Under the pieces are notes generated by a model. It was not told the origin of the DNA. It made no database searches and saw nothing but the letters and a program-made list of their open reading frames with translations. Below, in pieces: positions 1 through 8,205 of a DNA stretch of 41,763 nt. Location: the NCBI GenBank assembly GCA_963205435.1, contig CAUJIV010000041.1, positions 1 through 41,763 on the forward strand. Reading direction: 5' to 3'. Positions within the stretch are counted from its first letter, which is position 1, and the number at the start of each line of letters is the position of its first letter. The stretch is from Pseudomonadota bacterium (GTDB lineage Bacteria > Pseudomonadota > Gammaproteobacteria > Burkholderiales > Rhodocyclaceae). The position numbers and the translations under genes are program-made.

Positions 1-270
1 GAGGCCGAGCAGGCTGCCGGCGGCGATCGACAGCGCCAGCCCGATCAGGGCGCGGCGCGCCGTGACGGCGAGTTCCGGCCAGGCGGCGCCGCTGCGCGCG
101 AGCTCGGCCAGGGTGGCGAAGGTGCTGAGCGGATCGGGCAGGATCAGCGGCCCGTAGACTTCGCTGGCGCCCTCCCAGGCGGCGAGCATCAGCAGCAGGC
201 TGGCGATGGCGCCCCAGCCGCTCCACAGATAGGCCGGCAGGCTGCCCAGCCAGGAACGCAGCAGGCTCAT
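1..270 (-). CDS. ABC transporter permease, NitT/TauT (SsuC/TauC) type, partial
   Basis: This is the N-terminal 90 residues of an inner-membrane permease; the rest lies beyond the left edge. The translation starts MSLLRSWLGSLPAYLWSGWG and has a hydrophobic helix at about residues 15-32. It is followed by a GPLILPDPLSTFATLAEL stretch typical of SsuC/TauC permeases, where the words 'LPxPxxv' precede the periplasmic segment. A second helix begins near residue 70. The start codon overlaps the stop of the upstream binding-protein gene in an ATGA arrangement, so the two are translationally coupled. An ATPase gene would be expected further left. The substrate cannot be read from the sequence; the Fur box upstream of the operon suggests an iron-linked compound. 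Confidence 0.8.
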   Translation of the reverse strand, partial: MSLLRSWLGSLPAYLWSGWGAIASLLLMLAAWEGASEVYGPLILPDPLSTFATLAELARSGAAWPELAVTARRALIGLALSIAAGSLLGL

Positions 271-1277
271 TTGCTGCCGTAGTAGAAATCGTCGGGCGGC
301 AGCCGGCCGCCGATCAGCTGGGGCTGGCGCTCGAGCAGCCTGGCATAGAAGAACTCCAGCTCGGGCCGTGCCTCGCGCGCGGTGACGAAGGCGGCCTGGC
401 CGCTGCGCACGGCGTCGGCGACGGCTTCCGGCGTCAGGATGTCGATGTGCCGGGCGACCATGGCGCCGCAGGCCTCGGGCTCGGACTGGCACCATTTCAG
501 CGAGGCGGCGTAGGCCCGCTGGAAACGCTCGACCAGCGCCGTGTTGTCGAGCGCCTTGCCCATGACGGCGATGCCCGCCTGCGGCATGCGCGGCGGCCGC
601 TCGAACAGCCGGCCCCACTCCTTCTGCAGGTCGACGCTGCGATGCAGCTCGGGCGCGATCAGGCTCACCGGAAACGACTTCGTCTTGCGCAGCGCCATCG
701 ACACGCCCGGCTCGGAGAGCACGACATGGTCGGCGCGGCGCGTGACCATCAGCTGCATGGCGTCGAAGGGCGAGGCGACGTAGCGCAGCCTGAAGTCGCG
801 CTTCGGGTCGAGGCCGGCCTTCTCCGCCAGGGTCTGGAAGATGATGTCGGGCATGTCGGCGCGGAAGGGCATGACGATCTCGCGGCCCTTGAAGTCGGCC
901 AGCGTCTTCGCGTTGGCGTCGCGCGACACCAGCCAGAGCATGCCCCAGACCGAGACGTTGATCAGGCGCAGGCGCACGCCGCGGTTGTGGAGGTTGGCCG
1001 CGACGCTGCTCGGCGTGGCGAGGAAATCGGCCTGCATCTTGCCGTCGATGGCCATCGCTCGCAGCTGGTCGGGGTTCTTCCAGGCGACGAATTCGACGGA
1101 CTCGGCGACGTCCTTGAGGGCGCCGCTCTCGACCATGTGGATGAGCGGGAAGGAGACGGCGGCGAAGGGCCCGGTGAGCACCAGCTTCGGCAAGCGCCCG
1201 GCGGCCTGGGCACTCGTGCCTGCCAGCAGGGCGGCCGCCAGCAGGCAGCCGCCGAGCAGACGATACAGGCCTTGCAT
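267..1277 (-). CDS. ABC transporter periplasmic substrate-binding protein, NMT1/SsuA-like
   Basis: This is the 336-residue binding protein of the ABC importer. I chose the ATG at 1277 rather than the longer frame to 1370 because AAAGGAGG lies just upstream and the new N-terminus is a normal signal peptide (MQGLYRLLGGCLLAAALLAG, cleavage near SAQA-AG). The mature part shows NMT1/THI5-like features: a TGPFAAVSFPLIHMVESG opening, a KTLADFKGREIVMPF hinge-type segment and a late ARPELEFFYARL region. Such proteins bind nitrate, sulfonates, pyrimidine precursors or other small organics; the ligand here is unknown. The operon lies directly downstream of a strong Fur box. Regulation by iron is inferred from that box. 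Confidence 0.85.
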   Translation of the reverse strand: MQGLYRLLGGCLLAAALLAGTSAQAAGRLPKLVLTGPFAAVSFPLIHMVESGALKDVAESVEFVAWKNPDQLRAMAIDGKMQADFLATPSSVAANLHNRGVRLRLINVSVWGMLWLVSRDANAKTLADFKGREIVMPFRADMPDIIFQTLAEKAGLDPKRDFRLRYVASPFDAMQLMVTRRADHVVLSEPGVSMALRKTKSFPVSLIAPELHRSVDLQKEWGRLFERPPRMPQAGIAVMGKALDNTALVERFQRAYAASLKWCQSEPEACGAMVARHIDILTPEAVADAVRSGQAAFVTAREARPELEFFYARLLERQPQLIGGRLPPDDFYYGSK

Positions 1278-1379
1278 CCAGCGCCTCCTTTCAAGACTGA
1301 GGGCGGCAGCTTGCCGGATGCCGCTCTTGTCCGGCCCGCCCTGCCAATCGAATTCCGATCCAGCGTGCATGATACTAAA

Positions 1380-1394
1380 TGATAATGATTCTCA
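1380..1394 (-). promoter_or_regulatory. Fur box upstream of the ABC transporter operon
   Basis: TGATAATGATTCTCA matches the 7-1-7 Fur core TGATAATNATTATCA at all but one defined position. It lies about 100 bp upstream of the binding-protein start, in an AT-rich island inside GC-rich DNA. TATCAT-like -10 sequences on the minus strand overlap it. The MFS gene ends at 1437 on the same strand, so the box controls the ABC genes rather than the MFS gene. Confidence 0.85.
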
Positions 1395-1436
1395 CTTGAT
1401 GCGAATCAAGCTTGAAACCCTTGCCCGGAGGGGCAT

Positions 1437-2675
1437 TCAGCGACGGGGCAGGGCGGGCAGGCGGCTCGCCAGCAGCATGCCGACGACACAGGCCGCGCCG
1501 GTGACGGCCCAGGTCCATTGCCAGCCGCCGGCGTTGCCGGCCACCCAGGCGACCAGCGGCGCGCCGGCGAACTGGCCGAAGGCGGAGCATTGCTGCACCC
1601 AGCCGACGCTGGTCGACACCGTGCGCTCGCCCGGCGCCAGGCGCACCGCCAGCATGAACAGGGTGGCAGGGATCATGCCGCCCATGCCGGAGAAGAGCAG
1701 CACGCCGGCGTAGCGCAGGGCGGCCGGTGCGGCGTCGAGGCCGAAGGCGGCGAAGGCGCCGAGAATCATGGCGACGAAGCCGGCGTTCAGCAGCCGGCGT
1801 GGCGCGACATGGCGGTGCAGCAGGCGGCCGGCGCTGACGTTGCCGATCACGTTGCTCGCCGAGGCGAGCGCCGTCAGGGCGCCGGCGAGTTCGCCGGAGA
1901 CGCCGGCCTGGTCGTAGATCGTGGGCAGGAAGCCGATCACCGCCAGCCACTGGCCGGAATAGACGGCAAAGATCAGCGCCACCAGCCAGGGACCCCGGGC
2001 CGTCAGGGTCAGGCGCAGGCGCTGCCACCAGCGCTCGCCGCTGGCGCCCTGCGGTGCGGCGGCGGCCGCCGCGGCCTGGTGCCGCATCGCATCGCCCGGC
2101 ACGCGCAGCGCCATCCACAGCGCCATGGCGGCGGCAAGCGCGGCGAGGCTCCACCACCACCCTGGCCAGCCGAGCGCCTCGATCACCCAGGGTCCGGCAA
2201 GCAGCGCCAGCGCCGCGCCCAGGGGCATGTAGGTGCTCCACAGGCCGAGCCGCAGGCTGAGCCGCTCCGGCGGCACCAGTTGGCGGATCAGGCTCGGCGC
2301 CGGCAGCACCACCAGCAGGAAGCCGCAGCTTTCGGCGCCGCGCAGCCAGAGCAATTCCTCGGCGCTGCGCGCCCAGCCGCCGAGCGCGCCGGCGAGGGCC
2401 AGAATCGACAGCCCGACCAGCATGCTGCGGCGCAGGCCGATGCTGTCCGCCGTCAGGCCCAGCGCCAGGCCGAGCGTCATGCCGGCCACCTGCACCAGTG
2501 AGAGCAGGAAGCCGGCCTGCAGCAGGGTGACGCCAAGCGCCTCGCGCAGCGCCGGCAGGGCCGGCGGCAGCTTGCCGACGTACAGGGCCGCACAGACGCC
2601 GCTGAGGATGACGACGAGGTCGGCAGGCAGCGCTTGGCGCGAGGGGGCGGACAAGGTTGGCGGCACGGATGTCAA
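1437..2675 (-). CDS. MFS transporter (CynX/NimT-like)
   Basis: This is a 412-residue inner-membrane transporter with about twelve hydrophobic segments. The family signature between helices 2 and 3 appears as GLTADSIGLRRSMLVGL (residues ~72-90), and the two halves are separated by a central hydrophilic loop around residue 200. The start is TTG at 2675, giving MTSVPPTLS; upstream the Shine-Dalgarno is weak (GGCGGG), so the start is somewhat uncertain. It is divergent from the mscS gene with only a short shared promoter region. The fold resembles the CynX/NimT group, which exports small anions or drugs, but nothing in the sequence fixes the substrate. Confidence 0.8.
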   Translation of the reverse strand: MTSVPPTLSAPSRQALPADLVVILSGVCAALYVGKLPPALPALREALGVTLLQAGFLLSLVQVAGMTLGLALGLTADSIGLRRSMLVGLSILALAGALGGWARSAEELLWLRGAESCGFLLVVLPAPSLIRQLVPPERLSLRLGLWSTYMPLGAALALLAGPWVIEALGWPGWWWSLAALAAAMALWMALRVPGDAMRHQAAAAAAAPQGASGERWWQRLRLTLTARGPWLVALIFAVYSGQWLAVIGFLPTIYDQAGVSGELAGALTALASASNVIGNVSAGRLLHRHVAPRRLLNAGFVAMILGAFAAFGLDAAPAALRYAGVLLFSGMGGMIPATLFMLAVRLAPGERTVSTSVGWVQQCSAFGQFAGAPLVAWVAGNAGGWQWTWAVTGAACVVGMLLASRLPALPRR

Positions 2676-2686
2676 AACCCGCCGAG

Positions 2687-2692
2687 TATAAT
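2687..2692 (+). promoter_or_regulatory. TATAAT -10-like box upstream of the mscS-family gene
   Basis: A perfect TATAAT lies 49 bp before the mscS ATG. No good -35 was found at 16-18 bp spacing. The same GTATAAT motif precedes several other genes in this window (29293, 35111, 35887), which supports it as a real -10 element. Confidence 0.5.
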
Positions 2693-2740
2693 TTCAAACA
2701 ACTCCGCCTGCCGGGCGGATGCCGCTTCGCGAGGTGCGCC

Positions 2741-3574
2741 ATGCCAAACCAGATCGCCGCGCTCGACCAGGCGCAGAACACCTTCATCGACCTTGCCGTC
2801 AAGTTCGGGCCGAAGGTGCTGGTTGCTGTCCTCATCATCGTCGCCGGCTACGCCGTCGGCCGCTGGGTTGGCCGCTTCGTCGACCGCTGGCTGGGCAGGC
2901 TCGGCCTCGAGCCGCCGGTGCAGCTGCTCATCGTGCGCCTGGCGCGGCTGGCGGTGCTCGCGCTGTTCTTCGTCATGGCGCTGCAGAACCTCGGCGTCGA
3001 CCTGCTGCCGCTGATCGCCGGCCTCGGCGTCGTCGGCGCCGGCATTGCGCTGGCGATGCAGGGCGTCCTCGGCAACCTGGCGGCCGGCCTCGTCATCATC
3101 TTCACGCGGCCGTTTCGCGTCGGCGAGTACGTCTCGATGGTGGGCGTCGAGGGCGAGGTGCGCGAGATCGACCTGTTCTCCACCCGGCTCGGCCACCCCG
3201 ATCAGTCAGTCGTCGTCGTGCCCAACCGCAAGATCGTCGGCGAGATCCTGCACAACTACGGACAGGTGCGCCAGCTCGACCTGAGCGTGACGATTGCCCG
3301 CGCGGCGGACATCGAGCGGGCGCTGGCGCTGGTGAACGAAGTGGTGGCGGGCAACCCGCGCGTGCTCAAGGAGCCGGCGCCGGTCGTCGGCGTTGCGGCC
3401 CTTGGCGAGCGGGCGATCGGCATCGCCATCAAGCCGTGGACCAGCGTGGCGGACTTCCTGCCGGCGCAGGCGGAAATCAACCGCGCCATCGTCGAGCGGT
3501 TGGCCGAGGCCGGCGTCGATTATCCCGAGGCGGCGCGCGAGATCCGCCTGGTCGGCGCCCTGCCCGCGCGCTGA
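2741..3574 (+). CDS. MscS-family small-conductance mechanosensitive channel
   Basis: This 277-residue inner-membrane channel opens under membrane tension to release solutes during hypo-osmotic shock. The start at 2741 is preceded by GAGGTG at good spacing. Three transmembrane helices fall at about residues 20-40, 60-80 and 85-115. The pore-lining third helix is Gly/Ala rich (LIAGLGVVGAGIALAMQGVL) and runs into the conserved NLAAGLVIIFTRPFRVGEYV, the MscS signature. A beta domain (EGEVREIDLFSTRL, VVVPNRKIVGEILHN) and an alpha/beta C-terminal domain follow. The length matches E. coli MscS (286 residues). It ends 16 bp from a convergent unknown gene. Confidence 0.93.
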   Translation: MPNQIAALDQAQNTFIDLAVKFGPKVLVAVLIIVAGYAVGRWVGRFVDRWLGRLGLEPPVQLLIVRLARLAVLALFFVMALQNLGVDLLPLIAGLGVVGAGIALAMQGVLGNLAAGLVIIFTRPFRVGEYVSMVGVEGEVREIDLFSTRLGHPDQSVVVVPNRKIVGEILHNYGQVRQLDLSVTIARAADIERALALVNEVVAGNPRVLKEPAPVVGVAALGERAIGIAIKPWTSVADFLPAQAEINRAIVERLAEAGVDYPEAAREIRLVGALPAR

Positions 3575-3590
3575 AGCGAGTTCCGCGGCC

Positions 3591-3953
3591 TCAGGGCCCG
3601 GCGCAGCCGCGCTCGCGATCCTCGAAGCTGCAGCCGGTGGCGTGGATGTGGCCCGGATAGTGCTGCTCGAACGAGCGGCACAACTCCGGCCGCGTCATCC
3701 AGCGCCCTCCGGCGCCGACGAAGCGCCGGGCGTCGATCGGCGTCTCGCGTTCCTGGAAGATCTCGAAGATTTCCGTTGCCGCCGGATCGACGCGGTTGCG
3801 CTCGAGGTGCTCGACCAACCCGCAGATGGTGTCGGAGAGATAGGTCTTGGGATCGCTGCCATCTTCGAAGACGCGCACGCGTGCCTCATAGCTGTAGGGC
3901 AGGCTTTTTTCGTATTTCGATTTCGGGCCGAGAATCCTGGCGACCAGTCCCAT
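3591..3953 (-). CDS. Conserved-looking hypothetical protein, 120 residues
   Basis: I do not recognise a family. The start at 3953 (MGLVARILGPKSKYEKSLPY) is supported by AGGAGG 5 bp upstream; the longer frame to 4178 would overlap the M1-like gene and is rejected. The protein is soluble, has no signal peptide, and is mixed charge. A segment around residues 35-65 (SDTICGLVEHLERN...EIFEIFQERETPID) looks like an alpha/beta unit. The C-terminal part holds three Cys residues and an HYPGHIH stretch that could bind a metal, but this is only a guess. It stands alone, convergent with mscS. Confidence 0.7.
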   Translation of the reverse strand: MGLVARILGPKSKYEKSLPYSYEARVRVFEDGSDPKTYLSDTICGLVEHLERNRVDPAATEIFEIFQERETPIDARRFVGAGGRWMTRPELCRSFEQHYPGHIHATGCSFEDRERGCAGP

Positions 3954-4035
3954 GCTGCCTCCTCGAAACCATTCTTGCGGTGGGGTAAATGTAGGCCAAG
4001 GGCGGCGGCTTGGCAATGACCGCGGCAATTCCGGC

Positions 4036-6054
4036 TCAGGGCTGGCGCACGACCGGCAGCAAAGGCCCTGGCGCCGGCCAGACGCCGCGCGCCAGCAGGC
4101 GCCCGTTCTCGAAGGCGAGCCAGCTCTGGCCGCCGTAGTGCGGCAGCGGGCGGGCGAGGGCGGCGAGGGCGGCGGCATCGCGCGCCGAGACCACCAGCAG
4201 GGGGCTGCCCTTTTCGCGCAGCACGGTCCACGCCCGGGCGTCGCCGCGGCCTTGAAGCGCGGCCGGGGGCGGCGGCAGGCCGGCCTGCGCCAGGGCGGCG
4301 GCGACCCCGGCGTCCGCGCCGATCAGCAGCATCGGCTGGTCCTCCTGGTCGAGCGCCGCCAGGGAGGCGGTGCGCGGCGAATTCTCGAATAGCCGCCGCG
4401 CCACCGCGGCGGCGGCTTCAGCCAGCGAGGGATCGTTGCCGGCCAGCGCCAGGCGCGGCGCCCGCGCGGTGATCCACTGGCGCAGGATCGGCGGCAGCTG
4501 CGCAACGTCGAGGCGCCGCCACAGCCGCAGCTCGGGGTCGAGCCGCACGCCTTCAGGTGGCCACGAGGCTTCGAGAGTCACGGACTGGCGCGGGCGGTCG
4601 AGGGCGATGCGCCGCGTCTCGCTGGCGCCGTCGGCAAACACCAGCCCCACCGGAACATCCAGCGCATACGCCGGCTCGGGCTGCTCGAAATCGAGCGTGA
4701 GCAGCGCCTTGCCATCGCGCGAGACGGCGCGCGCCGCGACGATGCGCGGCTGCGGCATGTCGGCGCGCTCCAGCCACTGCGAGAAGAAGCCCGCCAGCGG
4801 CTGCCCGGCCGCCTGCTCGAAGGCCGCCTGCAGGTCGCGCCAGGAGGCGGCGCGAAAGCGCTGCGCCTGCCAGAAGCCGCGCAGTCCGCGGCGGAAAGCC
4901 TCGATGCCGATCGCGTCGCGCAGCATGAGGAAGAGCATCGCCGACTTGCCGTAGCCGACCGCGGCATCGGCGCCGTGGCTGCGCGCGCGGAAGGCGGCGA
5001 GCGGCGCCTGGCTATCCGGCGGCAGGCTGGCGGCATCGCGCAGCCAGCCGAGGCGCATCTCGCGCGCGGCCTCTGCCGAGGCCTCCTCGCGATAGGCGTA
5101 ATCGGCCATGAAGGTGGTGAGTCCTTCGCTCCAGTTGCCGCCGGCGTAGTCGACGAAGACGCCGTTGCCCCACCAGTTGTGCAGCACCTCGTGGCCGAGC
5201 GAGGTGGCGCGGATGAAGGGCAGCCTGAGCACCTCGGCGCCGAGGTAGGCCAGCGTCGGCATGCCGAAGCCGGTCGGCAGCGGGCTGGCCACCACCGAGA
5301 ACTCGCCGTAGGGATAGGGGCCGATCTCGGCGGCGTAGCGCTCGAGGTAGCGCTGCGTGTCCTCGAGATAGCCCTCGGCCAGTCCGGGCAGGGCGTCGAG
5401 TTCGGCGGTGAAGTAGGTGCGCAGCCGCAGGGCCGTGCCGCCGCTGCGCGGCGCGATCTTCTCGCGCACTTGGTAGGGTCCCGCCATCAGGTCGATGCCG
5501 TCGGCGGGCCGCTCGAAGGCGAAGCGGGCGTGGTAACCGCCGTCGGCGACGGATTCGGAGACCAGGCGCCCCGGCACCAGCCCGCGCTGGTCCGCCGGCA
5601 AAGTCAGGGCGACCGCGTAGCTGAACGGCCGCGCCGGCTGCGGATACCAGCCGGAGCCGGCGGGCAGGAAGCTTCCCGATGCCGAAGCCATCGGCGCCAG
5701 TCCGCCCAGCACGTCGCGATGGTCGAGGCGGCGGTCCAGCGGCGGCAGGACGCCGCCGTAGGCCAGTTGCAGCCGGCGCGCGCCGGCCGGCAGGGCGATG
5801 CGCCAGGCGCGCAGCGGACCGTGCGCGCCAAGCCGCTCGACCTGCAGCGGCCGGCCGTCGGCGCTGGCGGCCTCGACTGCCAGCGATTCGTGAAGCGTGA
5901 AGCGGAACTCGCGCGCGGGCGCCTCGAACCGCGCCACGGCATCGAGGCGGCGCGAATCCGGATCGAGGGCGACCTCGAGGTCGAGGCCGGCGGCGTGCAG
6001 CGACCCCTGCAATCCGAGCAAGAGGGCGAGCAGCGCGGCGCGGCGGCCGCTCAT
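4036..6054 (-). CDS. M1-like metallopeptidase family protein, exported
   Basis: The protein has 672 residues. The start at 6054 (MSGRRAALLALLLGLQGSLH) gives a signal peptide cleaved near HAA-GL. An N-terminal beta-sandwich is followed by a gluzincin catalytic region. HEVLH sits at residues 288-292, followed by NWWGN, and the third zinc ligand is probably the Glu of NWSEGLTTF at residue 310. The HExxH-to-Glu spacing is 17 residues, not the usual 18 of M1 aminopeptidases. The GAMEN exopeptidase motif is replaced by GFGMP, so classical aminopeptidase activity should not be assumed. About 160 C-terminal residues form an extra domain of unknown role. The ATG overlaps the stop of the ChaN-PDZ gene (ATGA), so the two are coupled. 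Confidence 0.85.
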   Translation of the reverse strand: MSGRRAALLALLLGLQGSLHAAGLDLEVALDPDSRRLDAVARFEAPAREFRFTLHESLAVEAASADGRPLQVERLGAHGPLRAWRIALPAGARRLQLAYGGVLPPLDRRLDHRDVLGGLAPMASASGSFLPAGSGWYPQPARPFSYAVALTLPADQRGLVPGRLVSESVADGGYHARFAFERPADGIDLMAGPYQVREKIAPRSGGTALRLRTYFTAELDALPGLAEGYLEDTQRYLERYAAEIGPYPYGEFSVVASPLPTGFGMPTLAYLGAEVLRLPFIRATSLGHEVLHNWWGNGVFVDYAGGNWSEGLTTFMADYAYREEASAEAAREMRLGWLRDAASLPPDSQAPLAAFRARSHGADAAVGYGKSAMLFLMLRDAIGIEAFRRGLRGFWQAQRFRAASWRDLQAAFEQAAGQPLAGFFSQWLERADMPQPRIVAARAVSRDGKALLTLDFEQPEPAYALDVPVGLVFADGASETRRIALDRPRQSVTLEASWPPEGVRLDPELRLWRRLDVAQLPPILRQWITARAPRLALAGNDPSLAEAAAAVARRLFENSPRTASLAALDQEDQPMLLIGADAGVAAALAQAGLPPPPAALQGRGDARAWTVLREKGSPLLVVSARDAAALAALARPLPHYGGQSWLAFENGRLLARGVWPAPGPLLPVVRQP

Positions 6055-7232
6055 GGGCTTGCCGGCGGAAACTTGACGACCAGCTCCAGGGTTTCCTCGC
6101 CGCGCCTGAGCTTCACCGGCAGCCAGGTGCCGGCCGGCTGCAGCCGCACCATGCCGACGGCGACGAGCGATTTCTTCAGCGGCTGGCCGGCCATCTCGAC
6201 GATGAAATCGCCTTCCTTCAGCCCGCTGCGCTCGGCCAGGCTGCCAGGAGTGACGGCGAGGATGCGCACGCCTTCCGGCCGGTCTTCCAGCTGGATGCCG
6301 AGTCGCGGCGGGGGCGGCTGCTCCCGGGGCTGGGCCGGCAGCATGAAAACGGCATCGGCCAGGCCGGCGACCAGCTCCTTGCAATCGCCGCCGGCGGACA
6401 CCGGCAGCAGGGTGCCGATGTCTTTCACGCCGAGATCGCGCAGCTGGTGCGGCACGCCATGGCCATGGCGGATGTGGCCGCTGCCCATGATGCCGACTTG
6501 CAGCGGCTTGCCGGCGCCGGTGCCCCGCGCCAGCGCCTCGGCCATGGCGCGGTCCCAGGCCAGCTGCGATTCGACGAAGCGGCGGAAGGCCGGATCGCCG
6601 CGCTCCGGCGGGGGCGCCTTATCGCCCCTGCGTTTCGCATCGGGGTGCTGGCGATAGACCTCGAACAGGCTGTCACGGTAGGCCTCGCCCGGCGGCGCCG
6701 GGCGGCCGAGGCCCTCGCGCCCGGCTTCCGGCACGGCCTCCCAGCCCTTCTCGCCGATGGCGCGGCTCAGCCTGCGCTCGATGTTGAGGGCCAGCATCGG
6801 AATGCGGTTGATGCGGGCGAACTCGAAGAGCGGCAAGTAGAGCTCGGCCGGCATGTTCCAGTTGGCATGCCATTCGGCTTGCTCGAGGAACTGTCTTGCC
6901 GTCAGTTCGCCCGCCACCCAGCGGTCGAGGACGGGCTGGACGCGCCGCGGAAACATCTCGAAGCCGATGACCATGTCCGGCCGGCGCACGTGCAGGGCAG
7001 CGAGCGTCTGCAGCTGCCAGGCGTGGTGGTCGGCGTTGTCGTGCTGCTCGCCGAGCAGCAGCACTTCGCGCGCGGCGGCACGCTCGATGAGGGCGGCTGC
7101 GGCGACGCCGCGCGGTTGCGGACCCTCGAGAGCGGCCCAGCTTGCCGCCTCGGGACAGGACTGGGCGCGCGCGGTCGTGAAGCCGATCAGAAGGGCAAGG
7201 CAGGCAAGCAGACGCAAGGTGGCAGGAGACAT
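6051..7232 (-). CDS. ChaN-family (Tiki-like) protein with C-terminal PDZ domain
   Basis: This exported protein has 393 residues and a signal peptide (MSPATLRLLACLALLIGFTT, cleavage near ARA-Q). Residues ~45-270 form a ChaN/Tiki-superfamily domain. The marks are LLGEQHDNADHHAW near the start, GFEMFPRRVQP, WHANWNMPAELYLPLFEFA and the late GIMGSGHIRHGHGVPHQL. ChaN of Campylobacter binds haem, and related proteins sit in iron-regulated loci; Tiki enzymes are metalloproteases with similar Glu/His ligands. Residues ~305-390 form a PDZ domain (RLGIQLED...TPGSLAERSGLKEGDFIVEMAG). The following gene, an M1-like metalloprotein, overlaps by 4 bp. A role in haem or iron handling, or in periplasmic proteolysis, is inferred only. 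Confidence 0.85.
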   Translation of the reverse strand: MSPATLRLLACLALLIGFTTARAQSCPEAASWAALEGPQPRGVAAAALIERAAAREVLLLGEQHDNADHHAWQLQTLAALHVRRPDMVIGFEMFPRRVQPVLDRWVAGELTARQFLEQAEWHANWNMPAELYLPLFEFARINRIPMLALNIERRLSRAIGEKGWEAVPEAGREGLGRPAPPGEAYRDSLFEVYRQHPDAKRRGDKAPPPERGDPAFRRFVESQLAWDRAMAEALARGTGAGKPLQVGIMGSGHIRHGHGVPHQLRDLGVKDIGTLLPVSAGGDCKELVAGLADAVFMLPAQPREQPPPPRLGIQLEDRPEGVRILAVTPGSLAERSGLKEGDFIVEMAGQPLKKSLVAVGMVRLQPAGTWLPVKLRRGEETLELVVKFPPASP

Positions 7233-7373
7233 GGCGCGGCAGGGCGGTTCGGGGATCGGTCCATGGCAAGCTTAACAGGCTGCCGACGGAAAGACTGCCG
7301 CGGCTCGCCAGCGGCGGGGGTCGCGCTTGCCGGCCCGGCAGATTTCCGCGGCAAATGATATTAGAATCCGGCG

Positions 7374-8066
7374 ATGGATCCCGAGTCGGCGCAAATCATT
7401 ATCAATCTGATGGCCGCGCTGGTCGCCGGCAGCATCATCGGCCTGGAACGCAGCTATCACGGCCGGCCGGCCGGCTTCCGCACCCACGCGCTGGTTTGCC
7501 TCGCCTCCAGCCTGCTGATGCTGGTGACCGTGCACCAGAGCAAGTGGCTGACCGGCATCCCGCTCGAGGCGGTGCGCACCGATCCCACGCGCATGGCCCA
7601 GGGCATCATGACCGGCATTGGCTTCCTCGGCGCCGGCGTCATCTTCAAGGAAGGCCTCTCGGTGCGCGGCCTGACCACGGCCGCCTCGATCTGGATCACC
7701 GCCGCCATCGGCATCCTGATGGGCATCGGCTTCTACCTGCCGGCGATCTTCGCGACGCTGGTGACGATCGCCACGCTGTCCCTGTTCCGCCTGATTGAAA
7801 GCGGCCTGCCGTCGCACTTCTACGCCCATCATTTCGTCCGCTTCGACCGCGACAAGGTCATGTCGGAGATGGAATTGCGGCAATTCCTCGAGCGGCACGG
7901 CTTCAAGGTGGCGAACATGAGCCACATCCTCTCCGACGACGGGGCGCAATTCGAATACCGCATGGTCATCTGGACCATCGATCCGAAACGGCTGTCCGAG
8001 CTGTCCTCGGCACTGCGCGACATGAGCACGGTGCGCGCCTTCCGCATCTCTCCCACCGGCGACTGA
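7374..8066 (+). CDS. MgtC/SapB family membrane protein
   Basis: This inner-membrane protein has 230 residues. The N-terminal domain carries the MgtC signature: GSIIGLERSYHGRPAGFRTH, then a helix with ASSLLMLV, and GIGFLGAGVIFKEG followed by VRGLTTAASIW, spanning residues ~18-125 with four to five helices. The C-terminal ~85 residues form a soluble ACT-like domain. MgtC relatives help survival in low magnesium and modulate ATP synthase in pathogens; others are simple membrane proteins of unknown activity. The start ATG is 8 bp after an AT-rich GATATTAGAAT stretch that may be part of its promoter, and there is no strong Shine-Dalgarno. Confidence 0.9.
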   Translation: MDPESAQIIINLMAALVAGSIIGLERSYHGRPAGFRTHALVCLASSLLMLVTVHQSKWLTGIPLEAVRTDPTRMAQGIMTGIGFLGAGVIFKEGLSVRGLTTAASIWITAAIGILMGIGFYLPAIFATLVTIATLSLFRLIESGLPSHFYAHHFVRFDRDKVMSEMELRQFLERHGFKVANMSHILSDDGAQFEYRMVIWTIDPKRLSELSSALRDMSTVRAFRISPTGD

Positions 8067-8205
8067 GCGCGGCAACCGCTGCGCGGCCGGCGGCAGGCTT
8101 GATCTTCCGCGCGGTTCACGCCAGCATGCGGGCATGGGGCGTGCGGCCCCGCCGGAGCAGTCCGGCTTCCAGCTTCGCAATCCCCCGGGAAAGGATGGGG
8201 CACCG

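Noticed and set aside
1278-1370. 31-residue upstream extension of the ABC binding protein
   Set aside because: It would place a polar stretch before the signal peptide; AAAGGAGG and a normal signal peptide fix the start at 1277.
3954-4178. N-terminal extension of the 120-residue unknown protein
   Set aside because: It would overlap the M1-like gene, is Pro/Arg low-complexity, and the strong Shine-Dalgarno sits just before the internal ATG at 3953.
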